Of a stretch of DNA of 64,000 bases, positions 9,472 to 17,712 are shown one piece after another. Below the pieces are notes generated by a model. The model made no database searches. It was not told the DNA's origin and saw only the letters and a program-made list of their open reading frames with translations. The position numbers and the translations under genes were made by a program. The DNA is from a virus. The stretch's first letter is position 1, and each line of letters begins with the position of its first letter. The stretch lies in the IMG/VR virus record IMGVR_UViG_3300033990_000306, positions 24,475 to 88,474 of that record; one strand, given 5' to 3'.

Positions 9472-10356
9472 CATATGTCGAAGAAAAATCCCATTGAACA
9501 ACTTTTGAGTAGAAAGAAACATAAGAAGCAGAAAAATAAAGCTTCTGTACCCACTGCTGAGTTTTATGACGAAGATGGGAATTTTATCGGAAGCATAACT
9601 AAAGGGAGAGAAATGAAAACAGAAGAAGAAATAAGGAAAGAGAAAATAAGAAAAGCAATAGACGCTAAGGTCGCTCAGTACAAAGTTAGAAAAGACGAGG
9701 AAGAGCTTGTAGAAGAGGAAGAGGAAGAGTCTGTTGATGTTGATGAAATTAAGGAAATGCTCGCAGAAGTTCTTGCTATACTCAGAGGAGAGGCAGAAGG
9801 AGAAGCCGCTTCCGAAGAGTCAGAAGAAGTCGAAGAGTTCCCTGATGCAGATGAAGTTAAAGCTATTAGAGCCCTCGCTTCAAAGTACGGAGGACTGAAA
9901 GGAATTAAAAAGCGGCTTATTGCTAAAGAAGAGGAAAAGCATAAACCTAAAGAAGCAACGGAGAGCGTTGATACTGGTAAAGATGAGAGAGAAGTGGAGG
10001 AAGATGACTTTGGTTCTTTCGAGGAACAGGGTAATGAGTCTCCAAAAGTAGCAGACAGAAATGTTCTTTCTGAGAAAGCAAACTATAAGAACGAGTATGG
10101 TAAGCCTAAAGAGCTTCCAGAGAAGTCTCAGCTTAGTCAGAAAGTTATTCCACAGGACTCAATTCCAGATCAATCATCTGTAAGCAGAACGACTAGCAAA
10201 CAGACCACAGGTAAATCTATGGAGGTTGGGGCAGTAGCTTCTGTTGAGAAAGGAGAAACTGAGAAAACTAATTCAGATATAGCAGACATTCTTAAAGGAA
10301 AGAAGAAAGCTAGGGATGTTATTGGTATTCAGAATGGAGGTGTGTTCGGTTGGTAA
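9472..10356 (+). CDS. Putative scaffolding protein
   Basis: About 294 residues, highly charged, no hydrophobic core. A basic N-terminus (LLSRKKHKKQKNK) is followed by Glu/Lys-rich helices with long acidic runs (EELVEEEEEESVDVDE) and a disordered Ser/Thr/Gln segment, ending NGGVFGW. Composition and position between protease and capsid protein are those of a capsid scaffold. The TTG at 9454 and ATG at 9463 lie further upstream; 9472 is preferred from the TATA distance. It carries more C-ending codons than most neighbours, as does the capsid gene. The stop overlaps the capsid start region by seven bases. Confidence 0.65.
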   Translation, partial: HMSKKNPIEQLLSRKKHKKQKNKASVPTAEFYDEDGNFIGSITKGREMKTEEEIRKEKIRKAIDAKVAQYKVRKDEEELVEEEEEESVDVDEIKEMLAEVLAILRGEAEGEAASEESEEVEEFPDADEVKAIRALASKYGGLKGIKKRLIAKEEEKHKPKEATESVDTGKDEREVEEDDFGSFEEQGNESPKVADRNVLSEKANYKNEYGKPKELPEKSQLSQKVIPQDSIPDQSSVSRTTSKQTTGKSMEVGAVASVEKGETEKTNSDIADILKGKKKARDVIGIQNGGVFGW

Positions 10357-11618
10357 GAACACGAGCATTAACTTTTCAGGACATACTAACGTATTACGAA
10401 GGTAATGCGGCACAGCCTAATTTCTCACTTGGAGAATATCCTAGTATTCAGAAAGCAATAATCAACACAGGACAGGGTCTTGGAGTCTGGAATCCTATTT
10501 ACGGTTCTCAGGCTTGGTATCAGCTTAACACAGAAGCAAACTGGTTTTCAGCTATGCCTAAGCTTACTTGGGACAAGTCAGGTTTCAGAACGATACAGGG
10601 CTATACTAGAACAGCTTCCACTATGGCTATTAGTGAAACTTCAAGTCTGCCTACGCCTACAATACCTAACATAAATGTCATAAAGATAACTCCGAAAATT
10701 GCCATTAACACGTTTGAAACCTCACAGGTTGCACAACAGTTGGCTTCCGAGTCGATGGATGATATTTATGGTAACCTTGACGTAATAAGAAACTTCTATG
10801 CTACAGAACACGTCAAGCTGTTGAACGAACAGATAGGTCAGAAAGCGGTTGGTACTACAGTTGCAACTTCAGTTTCAGGAAGTGGAAGACTACAGTTTGA
10901 GAGTATAGACAGAATAATATCTTCATACCCCGAAGCTATAGCGGCTGGTCTTAGTGCAACTACTACGCCTACTATTAATCAGGTTATTAACCCGTGGCTG
11001 GGAGCATTACCTCAGAGAGGTCAGGGACCTAGTGTCTATGATGCTTTCGTTGTTAGTGGTAGTACAGCTATGGAGAAGAATGACAAGGGAACATTTACAG
11101 CCGTTAGTGACACATTTACCCCCGCCAATATAGCAGTAAGCACTTTGCTTTCAACTATACAGGGAGCGGCAATAAATGGGTCAAACGCTAACGTTGTAAT
11201 GACTGGTTATAACACCTATGCAAAAGTAACCAATCTCTTCCAGAGCAGGGTAGAATATTTCCCAATGAGTGAAACTCTTGTGAAGTACGACCTTAATGGT
11301 ATAGAGAGTGGAGAAGGTGTAATTGGTGGAGTTCAGGTAAGCACGGTCTTTGGTCTGCCTCTGATAAAAGCTGTAAACACACCTTCAAGTAACGGTAAGT
11401 TCGAGAATATGTATTTCTTGGACACGACTGATACAGAAGGATATGGTTACGGAAGACTTGGAGTACAGGTTCTTAACCCAACGACTTATCTTGAGACTAC
11501 AAGCAGAGACTTCATACTGCTACAACAGTTGGCATATGAGGGAATGTATTACACCATTGGTGAAAACGTATCCCGTTTCCCGGGCACTCTTGCTAAAATC
11601 AGAGATATTACAGGCTAA
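10350..11618 (+). CDS. Major capsid protein (HK97-fold, by context)
   Basis: 422 residues from TTG 10350, preceded by GGAGGTG at good spacing. It lies directly after protease and scaffold, has its own strong terminator, and uses many C-ending codons (AAC, TTC, GAC), all fitting the most abundant virion protein. There is no Cys-rich or membrane segment. Features such as TFETSQVAQQLASESMDDI in the N-terminal third and an ordered Gly/Thr-rich C-terminal half fit an HK97-like subunit, but the fold is assigned mainly from position. The N-terminal segment may be trimmed by the protease. Confidence 0.75.
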   Translation: MVRTRALTFQDILTYYEGNAAQPNFSLGEYPSIQKAIINTGQGLGVWNPIYGSQAWYQLNTEANWFSAMPKLTWDKSGFRTIQGYTRTASTMAISETSSLPTPTIPNINVIKITPKIAINTFETSQVAQQLASESMDDIYGNLDVIRNFYATEHVKLLNEQIGQKAVGTTVATSVSGSGRLQFESIDRIISSYPEAIAAGLSATTTPTINQVINPWLGALPQRGQGPSVYDAFVVSGSTAMEKNDKGTFTAVSDTFTPANIAVSTLLSTIQGAAINGSNANVVMTGYNTYAKVTNLFQSRVEYFPMSETLVKYDLNGIESGEGVIGGVQVSTVFGLPLIKAVNTPSSNGKFENMYFLDTTDTEGYGYGRLGVQVLNPTTYLETTSRDFILLQQLAYEGMYYTIGENVSRFPGTLAKIRDITG

Positions 11619-11634
11619 AATCATTAAACAATTT

Positions 11635-11670
11635 GCCTCCTAGTTTTTTTGGAGGCTTTATTATTTTTTT
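11635..11670 (+). terminator. Hairpin plus T-tract terminator after the capsid gene
   Basis: GCCTCC (11635-11640) pairs with GGAGGC (11651-11656) across a T-rich loop, followed by a T-rich run ending in seven Ts. Archaeal termination depends mainly on the T tract. Confidence 0.7.
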
Positions 11671-11681
11671 ATAATTGAGTA

Positions 11682-11711
11682 TTTTTAAGTATTAGTTAGT
11701 ATTTTAGTGGT
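11682..11711 (+). promoter_or_regulatory. Putative TATA promoter
   Basis: TTTTTAAGT at 11682 lies 30 bases before ATG 11712, just after the capsid terminator; no Shine-Dalgarno is present. Confidence 0.4.
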
Positions 11712-12023
11712 ATGGACATAAGTGTGAGTACTTTCAAAGTAGACATTTTTAAAATTGAGTCTATAGTAGAGTATACTGACGAAGGAGAATATGTTGATAC
11801 TAATTTCGTAATGTCTCTTTCACATAAAAGTTCGAATGAGTATGATACTATGAAGGCTTATTCTATTCTTAATTCTATGAATAAGAGTGTTGGAAGTTAT
11901 AGTGATTATGTAGATTCTTTGGTTGATTATGTAGTTGGAACATTTGACGTTTTAAAAGCGGCTGTTAAGTTTACATTAGAGGACAGAGGAAGAATTGAAG
12001 ATGATGACGGTATGTATGCTTAA
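11712..12023 (+). CDS. Hypothetical acidic protein
   Basis: 103 residues, acidic, soluble, unrecognised. It has regular alternation (SVSTFKVDIFKIESIVEYTD) and ends in an acidic tail. It is transcribed from its own probable promoter between the capsid gene and the ribonucleotide reductase. A minor head role is possible from position only. Confidence 0.5.
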   Translation: MDISVSTFKVDIFKIESIVEYTDEGEYVDTNFVMSLSHKSSNEYDTMKAYSILNSMNKSVGSYSDYVDSLVDYVVGTFDVLKAAVKFTLEDRGRIEDDDGMYA

Positions 12024-12086
12024 GTTTATTAATTTAGTATTTTTAGAATAAAAAAACGAATAAATACTCAAAGGGAATGGGGAAGA

Positions 12087-14378
12087 ATGATAACCGAAGT
12101 AATTAAGAGAAATGGTAAGACTGTTAAGTATGATATAAAGAAAATTACTAAGGCAATATACAAAGCTATGATTGCTAGTAATTTGAGTAATATGAGTGAG
12201 GCTAAGAAATATGCCGAAGAAGTTGAGAAGAGACTGGGAGAGGTCTCCATAATAGGAGTAGAGAAATTACAGGATGTAGTTGTTGAAGTGTTAAGAGAAC
12301 ATAATATTCTTTTGGCGAACATTTATTCCAGCTATAGAGAGGAGAGGAGTTTAGCAAGGAGAGTTGTTGAGAGAATGAATATAGTTGACGAGCTTAAGTT
12401 GCCCAAGAATAGTCTAGAAATTTTAGAGAGTAGGTATTTGCTGAGAGATAAAAATGGAAATATTATTGAAACTCCAAAAGAGTTGTTTGAAAGAGTTGGG
12501 AAAGCAATAGGAGTTATTGAGTTGTGTTATGATTATATTAGTTTTAAGAAAGAGCTTGGAAATGGGTTGAGGTATTTTGGAGAATTGAATATAGCTAAAG
12601 CCGAAAAGGTTTTGAATAATATAATAGCAGAAGCTCCACCCAGAGATAAAAATCCTTTGACATTCAGGGAGTATGTTTCTAAGTATGGTGGGAATGCTAT
12701 TTCTTATTCTAAAAAGTTTATTGACTTTATGAGTAAGTTAAAGTTTCTGCCAAATACTCCTACACTTATGAATGCTGGACTTCCTAACGCCCAATTATCA
12801 GCTTGTTATTTGTTGGGCATAGAAGACAATATGGAGAGTATATTTGACATAGTTAAGGAGACAGCTTTAATACATAAAACAGGTGGAGGTACAGGTTTTA
12901 ATTTTAGTAACTTGAGACCTCAGAATGATTTTGTTAGGAGTACTCAGGGAGTAGCTAGTGGTCCAATAAGTTTTATGAAAATATTTGATGCTGTAACAGA
13001 AGAAATAAAACAGGGAGGTAAAAGAAGAGGGGCTAATATGGGAATGCTCAGATATGACCATCCCGATATTCTTAAGTTTGTTACATTAAAGGACAGTGAA
13101 AATACAATACTGAGAAATTTTAATGTTAGTGTTATTGTAGACGAAGAGTTTTTTACAGCATTGAGAAATGACGGAGAAATAAAATTAAGGAATCCTCATT
13201 CTGTTGAGGTTGGGGAAATTGCTGGGAAAATAAGTGCAAAGAAGTTGTTTAAAGAAATAGCTTATAATGCTTGGAAGTCGGGAGACCCCGGTCTATTTTT
13301 TGTTGATACAGCCAATAGAGATAATTATTTGGAGGGGTATGGTGATATAGAGGGTACTAATCCTTGTGGTGAAGTTCCTATGCATCCTTTTGAGTCTTGT
13401 AACTTGGGAAGTATTAATTTATCTAAATTTGTTGATGAGAATGGAAGGTTTAAGGAAGAGGAGTTTAGAAGTGTAGTGAGGCTAGCAGTTAGATTTCTTG
13501 ATGATGTTATTGATGCAAATGAAATGGGTATAGAGAACGTAAGAAGAATGAATAGAATTGGAAGAAAAATAGGACTTGGAGTAATGGGATTTGCAGATAT
13601 GTTAGTCCTTATGAAAATTAAATATGATTCTCTTGAGGCATTAAATATGGGAGAATACGTAATGAAGACATTGCACGAAGAGTCTTACAAAATGTCAGAA
13701 GCATTAGCCATAGAGAAGTATCCTTTTCCGAATAGTACAGAAAAAATTACAACAGCAAAAGGAAACAAGTATACTGCTGGTAAAATAGAAATTCCTAGAA
13801 GAAATTCTACAGTTCAGAGTATAGCTCCTACTGGGACTATAAGTATAATAGCAGACTGTTCTTCTAGTATAGAGCCTTATTTTGCTTTAGCTTATAAGAG
13901 AGATTATGACGCTATGGGAGTAAATGGTGGGCTTCATACTCTTGTGGAGAAGAATAAGTATTTAGAGAGGGAGTTGAGAGAGAGAGGAATATATAGTGAG
14001 AGTTTAATTAATAGAATAGCAGAGAGTGGAAACCTTAGTAATATAAAAGAAATTCCAGAAGACTTGAGAGAGTTGTATGTTACTGCTCACGAAATTTCTC
14101 CAGAGTGGCATATAATGATGCAGGCAGTATTTCAGAATTATTGTGATAGTGGGGTTAGTAAGACTATTAATATGCCTAACTCAGCTACGGTAGAGGACGT
14201 TGAAAAGGCTTATCTTATGGCTAGGGAATTAAATTGTAAGGGTATAACAATATTCAGAGATGGAAGTAAGAGTACTCAGGTTTTAAAGACTCTAAAGAAA
14301 GAAGTTAATTTAGAGTTGCCTTTGGAAATTCCATTAGACCCTAATGTAACTTGCGCTCACGGAACTTGTGAGCTTTAA
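12087..14378 (+). CDS. nrdJ: Adenosylcobalamin-dependent (class II) ribonucleotide reductase
   Basis: 763 residues, full length. It reduces ribonucleotides to deoxyribonucleotides, supplying dNTPs for viral replication. An N-terminal ATP-cone (VIKRNGKTVKYD) is followed by the class II signature TPTLMNAG, LSACYLLGIEDNMESIFD, HKTGGGTGFNFSNLRP and KQGGKRRGANMGMLR. NPCGEVPMHPFESCNLGSIN and APTGTISIIADCSSSIEP are catalytic-core motifs, and the C-terminus ends CAHGTCEL with a redox Cys pair. No small subunit gene is nearby, as expected for a B12 enzyme that works in air or without it. The start is ATG 12087 after GGGGAAGA. Unusually, it sits inside the head-gene module. Confidence 0.92.
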   Translation: MITEVIKRNGKTVKYDIKKITKAIYKAMIASNLSNMSEAKKYAEEVEKRLGEVSIIGVEKLQDVVVEVLREHNILLANIYSSYREERSLARRVVERMNIVDELKLPKNSLEILESRYLLRDKNGNIIETPKELFERVGKAIGVIELCYDYISFKKELGNGLRYFGELNIAKAEKVLNNIIAEAPPRDKNPLTFREYVSKYGGNAISYSKKFIDFMSKLKFLPNTPTLMNAGLPNAQLSACYLLGIEDNMESIFDIVKETALIHKTGGGTGFNFSNLRPQNDFVRSTQGVASGPISFMKIFDAVTEEIKQGGKRRGANMGMLRYDHPDILKFVTLKDSENTILRNFNVSVIVDEEFFTALRNDGEIKLRNPHSVEVGEIAGKISAKKLFKEIAYNAWKSGDPGLFFVDTANRDNYLEGYGDIEGTNPCGEVPMHPFESCNLGSINLSKFVDENGRFKEEEFRSVVRLAVRFLDDVIDANEMGIENVRRMNRIGRKIGLGVMGFADMLVLMKIKYDSLEALNMGEYVMKTLHEESYKMSEALAIEKYPFPNSTEKITTAKGNKYTAGKIEIPRRNSTVQSIAPTGTISIIADCSSSIEPYFALAYKRDYDAMGVNGGLHTLVEKNKYLERELRERGIYSESLINRIAESGNLSNIKEIPEDLRELYVTAHEISPEWHIMMQAVFQNYCDSGVSKTINMPNSATVEDVEKAYLMARELNCKGITIFRDGSKSTQVLKTLKKEVNLELPLEIPLDPNVTCAHGTCEL

Positions 14379-14388
14379 TTGAATAAGG

Positions 14389-14416
14389 TTTAAATAGTAG
14401 CGTCTAATTATGGAGT
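14389..14416 (+). promoter_or_regulatory. TATA promoter for leaderless gene
   Basis: TTTAAATAG at 14389-14397 lies 28 bases before ATG 14417 with no Shine-Dalgarno between. Confidence 0.5.
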
Positions 14417-14830
14417 ATGGTCATAGATACAAGCGAAATAAGTACTCTGAATGCACAGGCTAGTTTTCCTAAAGTTTTGATAGGTTCAGGCTCTTTTAGT
14501 AAAGGAGCGTCAATATTTTCTACTACTTATATAGTGGAAAGTACTGGAAATGTTTTTGTTAAAGCTTTTGAGTATGGTACTGATGTAGCTAGCGGAGATG
14601 GTTCTATAAAGATTTCAGCAGTCAGTTCTTTCAATTCTTCATTCGCTCCTAGTACTACAGTCTCAACGACTTCATTTCTAGGAGGGGCTGGAATAGTATT
14701 TGCACCTTTCAACACGCAATATCCTATTGATACAGTTCTCACTATAACAGTCTCAGCTTCCGTGAGTACTACTTCAACAGTAGGATACGCCTTCGAGCTT
14801 TCTGAGCTTCAGACTGGTATATTCCGGTAA
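14417..14830 (+). CDS. Putative head decoration or minor structural protein
   Basis: 137 residues, beta-rich, rich in Ser, Thr, Gly, Val and Phe, with no Cys and few charges. The codon choice is richer in C-ending codons than most neighbours, suggesting high expression, and it has its own leaderless promoter. It lies before the head-tail connector. These traits fit a capsid decoration or head-fibre protein, but no motif proves it. Confidence 0.45.
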   Translation: MVIDTSEISTLNAQASFPKVLIGSGSFSKGASIFSTTYIVESTGNVFVKAFEYGTDVASGDGSIKISAVSSFNSSFAPSTTVSTTSFLGGAGIVFAPFNTQYPIDTVLTITVSASVSTTSTVGYAFELSELQTGIFR

Positions 14831-14831
14831 G

Positions 14832-14860
14832 TTTAAATTAGAGTTTGTTATTCTTTTTTT
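14832..14860 (+). promoter_or_regulatory. Putative TATA promoter before a mini-ORF
   Basis: TTTAAATTA at 14832 lies 29 bases before ATG 14861, the usual leaderless distance in this genome. Confidence 0.35.
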
Positions 14861-14911
14861 ATGTCAAAACTAGCATTAGCTATGACTCTAATAAATAGGA
14901 GAAAAGAATAA
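14861..14911 (+). CDS. Leaderless 16-residue mini-ORF coupled to the connector gene
   Basis: Reads MSKLALAMTLINRRKE and stops in TAATG, sharing one base with the connector start. The connector's AGGAG lies inside it. Its placement after a TATA box suggests a translated leader that hands ribosomes to the next gene. Too short to prove by sequence alone. Confidence 0.3.
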   Translation: MSKLALAMTLINRRKE

Positions 14912-15618
14912 TGGGATTTCAATGGAACGGTGGAACAACTGCAAATTATTACGTAACAGCAGACGATGTATTAAAGTTTTTAAAAATAGATAATTTGTAT
15001 ACTTCTACTACCCAGTATAATAGCGACATAACTTTGCTTAATACTATTATTATACCTTCAAATTGTAGTTATATAGATACTATAACAGGGAGAAGTTGGG
15101 GGAAAGTGTTGAGTCAGGTCGAGACCTATAGTATAAGTAAACCTTCTTACTTGGGTTGGTACTTGGTTGGGGCTCCAGTTTATTTAGAACATTATCCTGT
15201 TATTCCTGCTAGTAGTACTCATACTGCCGTTCAATTAGGAATTTGGAATGGTACTCAATATAGTAATTGGATAGGTACTATGGTTGAGGCTAGGTGGGGT
15301 AGTTATTGGTTTGATGATGAGAATGGAATTTTGTGGATAATAGGGTGGTACTGGTATATGGGTTATGAAGTTAGAATACAATATTATTATGGGTATAATA
15401 CTAGCCAGACTCCTTATATGGATGGGCAGATATATAATTTAGCTTTGTATAAAAGTGCTAAGATGTTTCTAGACAATGAGCGTTATACTGCTCAGGTTGC
15501 TGAAAATGTTGGGGGTATTGAAATGCAACGTTTCTACGACTGGATTAGTGATGAAATAAAGAAACTTGAGGATGCGGTTCTTGGTTATAGAATATTGACT
15601 AGAAGCTGGATGTCTTGA
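14911..15618 (+). CDS. Head-tail connector/adaptor-like protein
   Basis: 235 residues. The N-terminal helix TADDVLKFLKIDN, the segment with a run of ordered hydrophobics and IDTITGRSW, and the C-terminal helices (ALYKSAKMFLDNERYTA, then ISDEIKKLEDAVLGYR) follow the pattern of gp6/gp15-type adaptor proteins that extend the portal ring and receive the tail. The middle is unusually rich in Tyr and Trp. It lies between capsid and tail genes, as expected. The start is fixed by the overlap with the mini-ORF and AGGAG. Confidence 0.65.
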   Translation: MGFQWNGGTTANYYVTADDVLKFLKIDNLYTSTTQYNSDITLLNTIIIPSNCSYIDTITGRSWGKVLSQVETYSISKPSYLGWYLVGAPVYLEHYPVIPASSTHTAVQLGIWNGTQYSNWIGTMVEARWGSYWFDDENGILWIIGWYWYMGYEVRIQYYYGYNTSQTPYMDGQIYNLALYKSAKMFLDNERYTAQVAENVGGIEMQRFYDWISDEIKKLEDAVLGYRILTRSWMS

Positions 15619-15678
15619 GGTTAGAATAACTTTTAGTACTATGTTTTACTACCGTAATTATGACGGAGGAAGACGATG

Positions 15679-16026
15679 ATGCAAGCCGTAGGTGGGCATC
15701 TTATAGCAGACTTATATGGAGTGAATGCTATTTTTCTGGAGAAAATTCAACCAATAAAGAATATAGTGGAAGAGGCTATAGCTGAGGGTAAGTTAACAAA
15801 AATATCTTCTGATTATTTTCAGTTTTCTCCTGTAGGAGTTAGTGGGATAGTTTTAATTTCGGAGAGTCACGTTAGTTTTCATACCTTTCCAGAGAAGGGT
15901 ATATTGACATTAGACTTGTATACTTGCGGGGATGTTATGTATTTGTTTAAGACTTATGAAATTTTAATTGGAATTTTACAGCCGGAGAGTGTTAAAACTA
16001 CTTTCTTGCAGAGGGGAGAATATTAA
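15679..16026 (+). CDS. speD: S-adenosylmethionine decarboxylase proenzyme (prokaryotic type)
   Basis: Self-cleaving pyruvoyl enzyme that decarboxylates AdoMet to give the aminopropyl donor for spermidine. The family motif is clear: ISESHVSFHTFPEKG then DLYTCG. Starting at the second of two adjacent Met codons (15679) puts the cleavage Ser, the His and the Cys at residues 63, 68 and 83, the positions known for the Thermotoga enzyme; starting at 15676 adds one residue. About 115 residues, close to family size. It is preceded by GGAGGA and sits between connector and tail tube genes, so it is made with structural proteins. A role in polyamine supply for DNA packaging is an inference. No spermidine synthase is seen. 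Confidence 0.9.
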   Translation: MQAVGGHLIADLYGVNAIFLEKIQPIKNIVEEAIAEGKLTKISSDYFQFSPVGVSGIVLISESHVSFHTFPEKGILTLDLYTCGDVMYLFKTYEILIGILQPESVKTTFLQRGEY

Positions 16027-16229
16027 TGAGTAGTGAAGAGGTTAAGTTGTTTCATAGAAGAGTTTTGAGGAAGGTTAGAGAGGTTTTGTATAGTATATTA
16101 GAAGACGAGTTTGGAGAGAATGTTAGTTATAATACTAAAGAGACATCTATAGAAATAAGTGGAGTAACAGTGAAAGAGGTTAAGGAAGCTTTAGAAAGAC
16201 CTTCTTGGAGAAAAAATTTATGGCACTAA
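16026..16229 (+). CDS. Small hypothetical protein
   Basis: 67 residues, charged, mostly helical at the N-terminus (LFHRRVLRKVREVLYSILED), start overlapping the decarboxylase stop by one base. The segment ISGVTVKEVKEALERPSW may be a short beta-alpha unit. Position suggests a tail-completion or head-tail joining factor; not recognised. Confidence 0.5.
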   Translation: MSSEEVKLFHRRVLRKVREVLYSILEDEFGENVSYNTKETSIEISGVTVKEVKEALERPSWRKNLWH

Positions 16230-16231
16230 AG

Positions 16232-16262
16232 TTTATAAGGAAGTAACTAATAAAGGCATAAT
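16232..16262 (+). promoter_or_regulatory. TATA promoter of the tail-tube gene
   Basis: TTTATAAG at 16232-16239, 31 bases before ATG 16263. The intervening bases lack a Shine-Dalgarno, consistent with leaderless transcription of an abundant protein. Confidence 0.5.
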
Positions 16263-17207
16263 ATGACGACTCCAACTATTTTTCCAGCAAGTGTATTTCA
16301 GGCTTCATTTGGGCAAGAAACTGCATTCGGTAGTGGTGCAGGTACTACATTAGGTGTTTTAGGTGTACAAATGTCTATTACTGATTTTAAGCAGGAGAAT
16401 CAATTTGAAGGTTTATATAGGCTGGGAAGCAGGGCGGCTCAATTATTTTATAGTAAAGGTTTAGAAGTTTCTGCTTCAGCTAATTTTACTATGGCTACAG
16501 ACAATAAGAGTTGGCTTAATTTAATGCTTAACTATGTTTCTAGTACTTCTGGTGATTATTGGACAATACCAGATGAGGTTGGGGAGTTAAAGAGTGCATT
16601 TATGGATTTGCAAGATGAAAAGGGTTATTATTATATTGCTAAAGGATTTGTTGTTGACACGGCTGATTTATCTTTTAAAGAAGGTGAAACTTGTGATGTT
16701 AAACTTTCTCTAAAAGGACAGACCGTTAATTACCAGAGTAGTACGGCATTGCCTTCTACTTTCCAAGCTGGAGGTACTTTAAGTTATCCTATTGATTTTA
16801 CTACGTGGGCTAATGTTCAGGTAGTTTATAACGGAAAATATGGTAGTACTACGTTTAGCGTTCAGCCTATAAAAGAATTAACAATAAACATTAAGAACAA
16901 TTTGCAATTCTATTATGGACTGGGTTCAATAGAATATGTAGGGTTTGTACCACAGAAACTAGAAGTTAGTGGAAAGATGGATATATTGCACGATAGTAAT
17001 TTGATTGAGCATATACTTACTACTTCGACTACTCAGAGTAGTACTAATTCTTATACTTTAGTTTTGACAATAGGAGGAACGGCAAGTCCTTATATTATAA
17101 CTATAGAAGGTATGTATTGGAATGACGGTAGTATGACATTTACTCCAGTAGACCCGATAGTTGATGAGTTTAATTTTAAGGCTAGAAATATTAAAGTAAC
17201 AACGTAG
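16263..17207 (+). CDS. Major tail (tail tube) protein
   Basis: 314 residues. The start QASFGQETAFGSGAGTTLGV followed by FEGLYRLGSR and GLEVSASANFTM resembles phage tail-tube subunits, which have a beta-sandwich core. The C-terminal part (LVLTIGGTASPYIITIEGM and FTPVDPIVDEFNFKARNI) is also tube-like. It directly precedes a two-frame tail chaperone and then the tape measure, the standard siphovirus order. No sheath gene lies nearby, so a non-contractile tail is likely. Confidence 0.75.
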   Translation: MTTPTIFPASVFQASFGQETAFGSGAGTTLGVLGVQMSITDFKQENQFEGLYRLGSRAAQLFYSKGLEVSASANFTMATDNKSWLNLMLNYVSSTSGDYWTIPDEVGELKSAFMDLQDEKGYYYIAKGFVVDTADLSFKEGETCDVKLSLKGQTVNYQSSTALPSTFQAGGTLSYPIDFTTWANVQVVYNGKYGSTTFSVQPIKELTINIKNNLQFYYGLGSIEYVGFVPQKLEVSGKMDILHDSNLIEHILTTSTTQSSTNSYTLVLTIGGTASPYIITIEGMYWNDGSMTFTPVDPIVDEFNFKARNIKVTT

Positions 17208-17218
17208 GAGAGAGGAAT

Positions 17219-17527
17219 ATGAGAGAGGAAATAATAGAAGTTAACGGAAAGAAAATAACGGCTAAAATAAGAGAAATAACGTATGATGAAATGTCTAGTG
17301 TTTTGCAGAGATGCTCAGAGACTAAGATGGTTGGTACTGTAGTGAACTCTCAGCTTAATATTTTTAAGTTACAGAGGGAGATTGCGGGGCTAGCAGTAAC
17401 TCTTAGTGAGGGCAAGGTGGGAGACCTTCCTGCGAAGATTGGTAGACATTTAGAGGAGATAGCATTGGAGGAGAGTGGGCTAGAAGACTCATCCTTTCGT
17501 GAAGCTCTCTCAGACAGTAAAGAATGA
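17219..17527 (+). CDS. Tail assembly chaperone, first frame (gpG-like)
   Basis: 102 residues, soluble and helical (REEIIEVNGKKITAKIREI, then GLAVTLSEGKVG), ending SDSKE. It sits between the tail tube and tape measure genes, where tail chaperones are encoded in two overlapping frames. The +1 frame is open from 17484 and continues to 17669, giving a longer GT-like product. The start ATG 17219 follows GGAGAGAGG. Confidence 0.65.
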   Translation: MREEIIEVNGKKITAKIREITYDEMSSVLQRCSETKMVGTVVNSQLNIFKLQREIAGLAVTLSEGKVGDLPAKIGRHLEEIALEESGLEDSSFREALSDSKE

Positions 17528-17669
17528 GTGGGAGTTAGAGTATATTTTTGCTAGAGACCTTCATATAAGTGGAGAGGAGTTTAGGAGTATGCCTTATAGA
17601 AAAATTAAGTATTTTATTAAATTGCTCAAAGACGACAAAGAACTTATGAACAAACAATTTTCGAAATAG
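17484..17669 (+). CDS. Tail assembly chaperone, +1 frame extension (gpT-like)
   Basis: A 61-codon open frame overlapping the end of the first chaperone gene by 44 bases, with no start codon of its own at a ribosome-binding site. It encodes a helical segment NEWELEYIFARDLHISGEEF and PYRKIKYFIKLLKDDKEL. This is the usual arrangement for a frameshifted chaperone. A good +1 site is TTT CGT at 17495-17500 (TTT slipping to TTC before a rare Arg codon); CTC TCA at 17507 is a second possibility. The site is inferred. Confidence 0.6.
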   Translation, partial: KTHPFVKLSQTVKNEWELEYIFARDLHISGEEFRSMPYRKIKYFIKLLKDDKELMNKQFSK

Positions 17670-17672
17670 AAA

Positions 17673-17705
17673 TTTTTATATATTTTTTCATAATACACTT
17701 TCGGG
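17673..17705 (+). promoter_or_regulatory. Putative TATA promoter
   Basis: TTTTTATATA at 17673-17682 just after the chaperone stop, followed by a short leader with GGGGAT before ATG 17713. Confidence 0.45.
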
Positions 17706-17712
17706 GATAAAA

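Noticed and set aside
10480-11643. Short plus-strand open frames inside the capsid gene
   Set aside because: They overlap the capsid protein in another frame and have no ribosome-binding sites.
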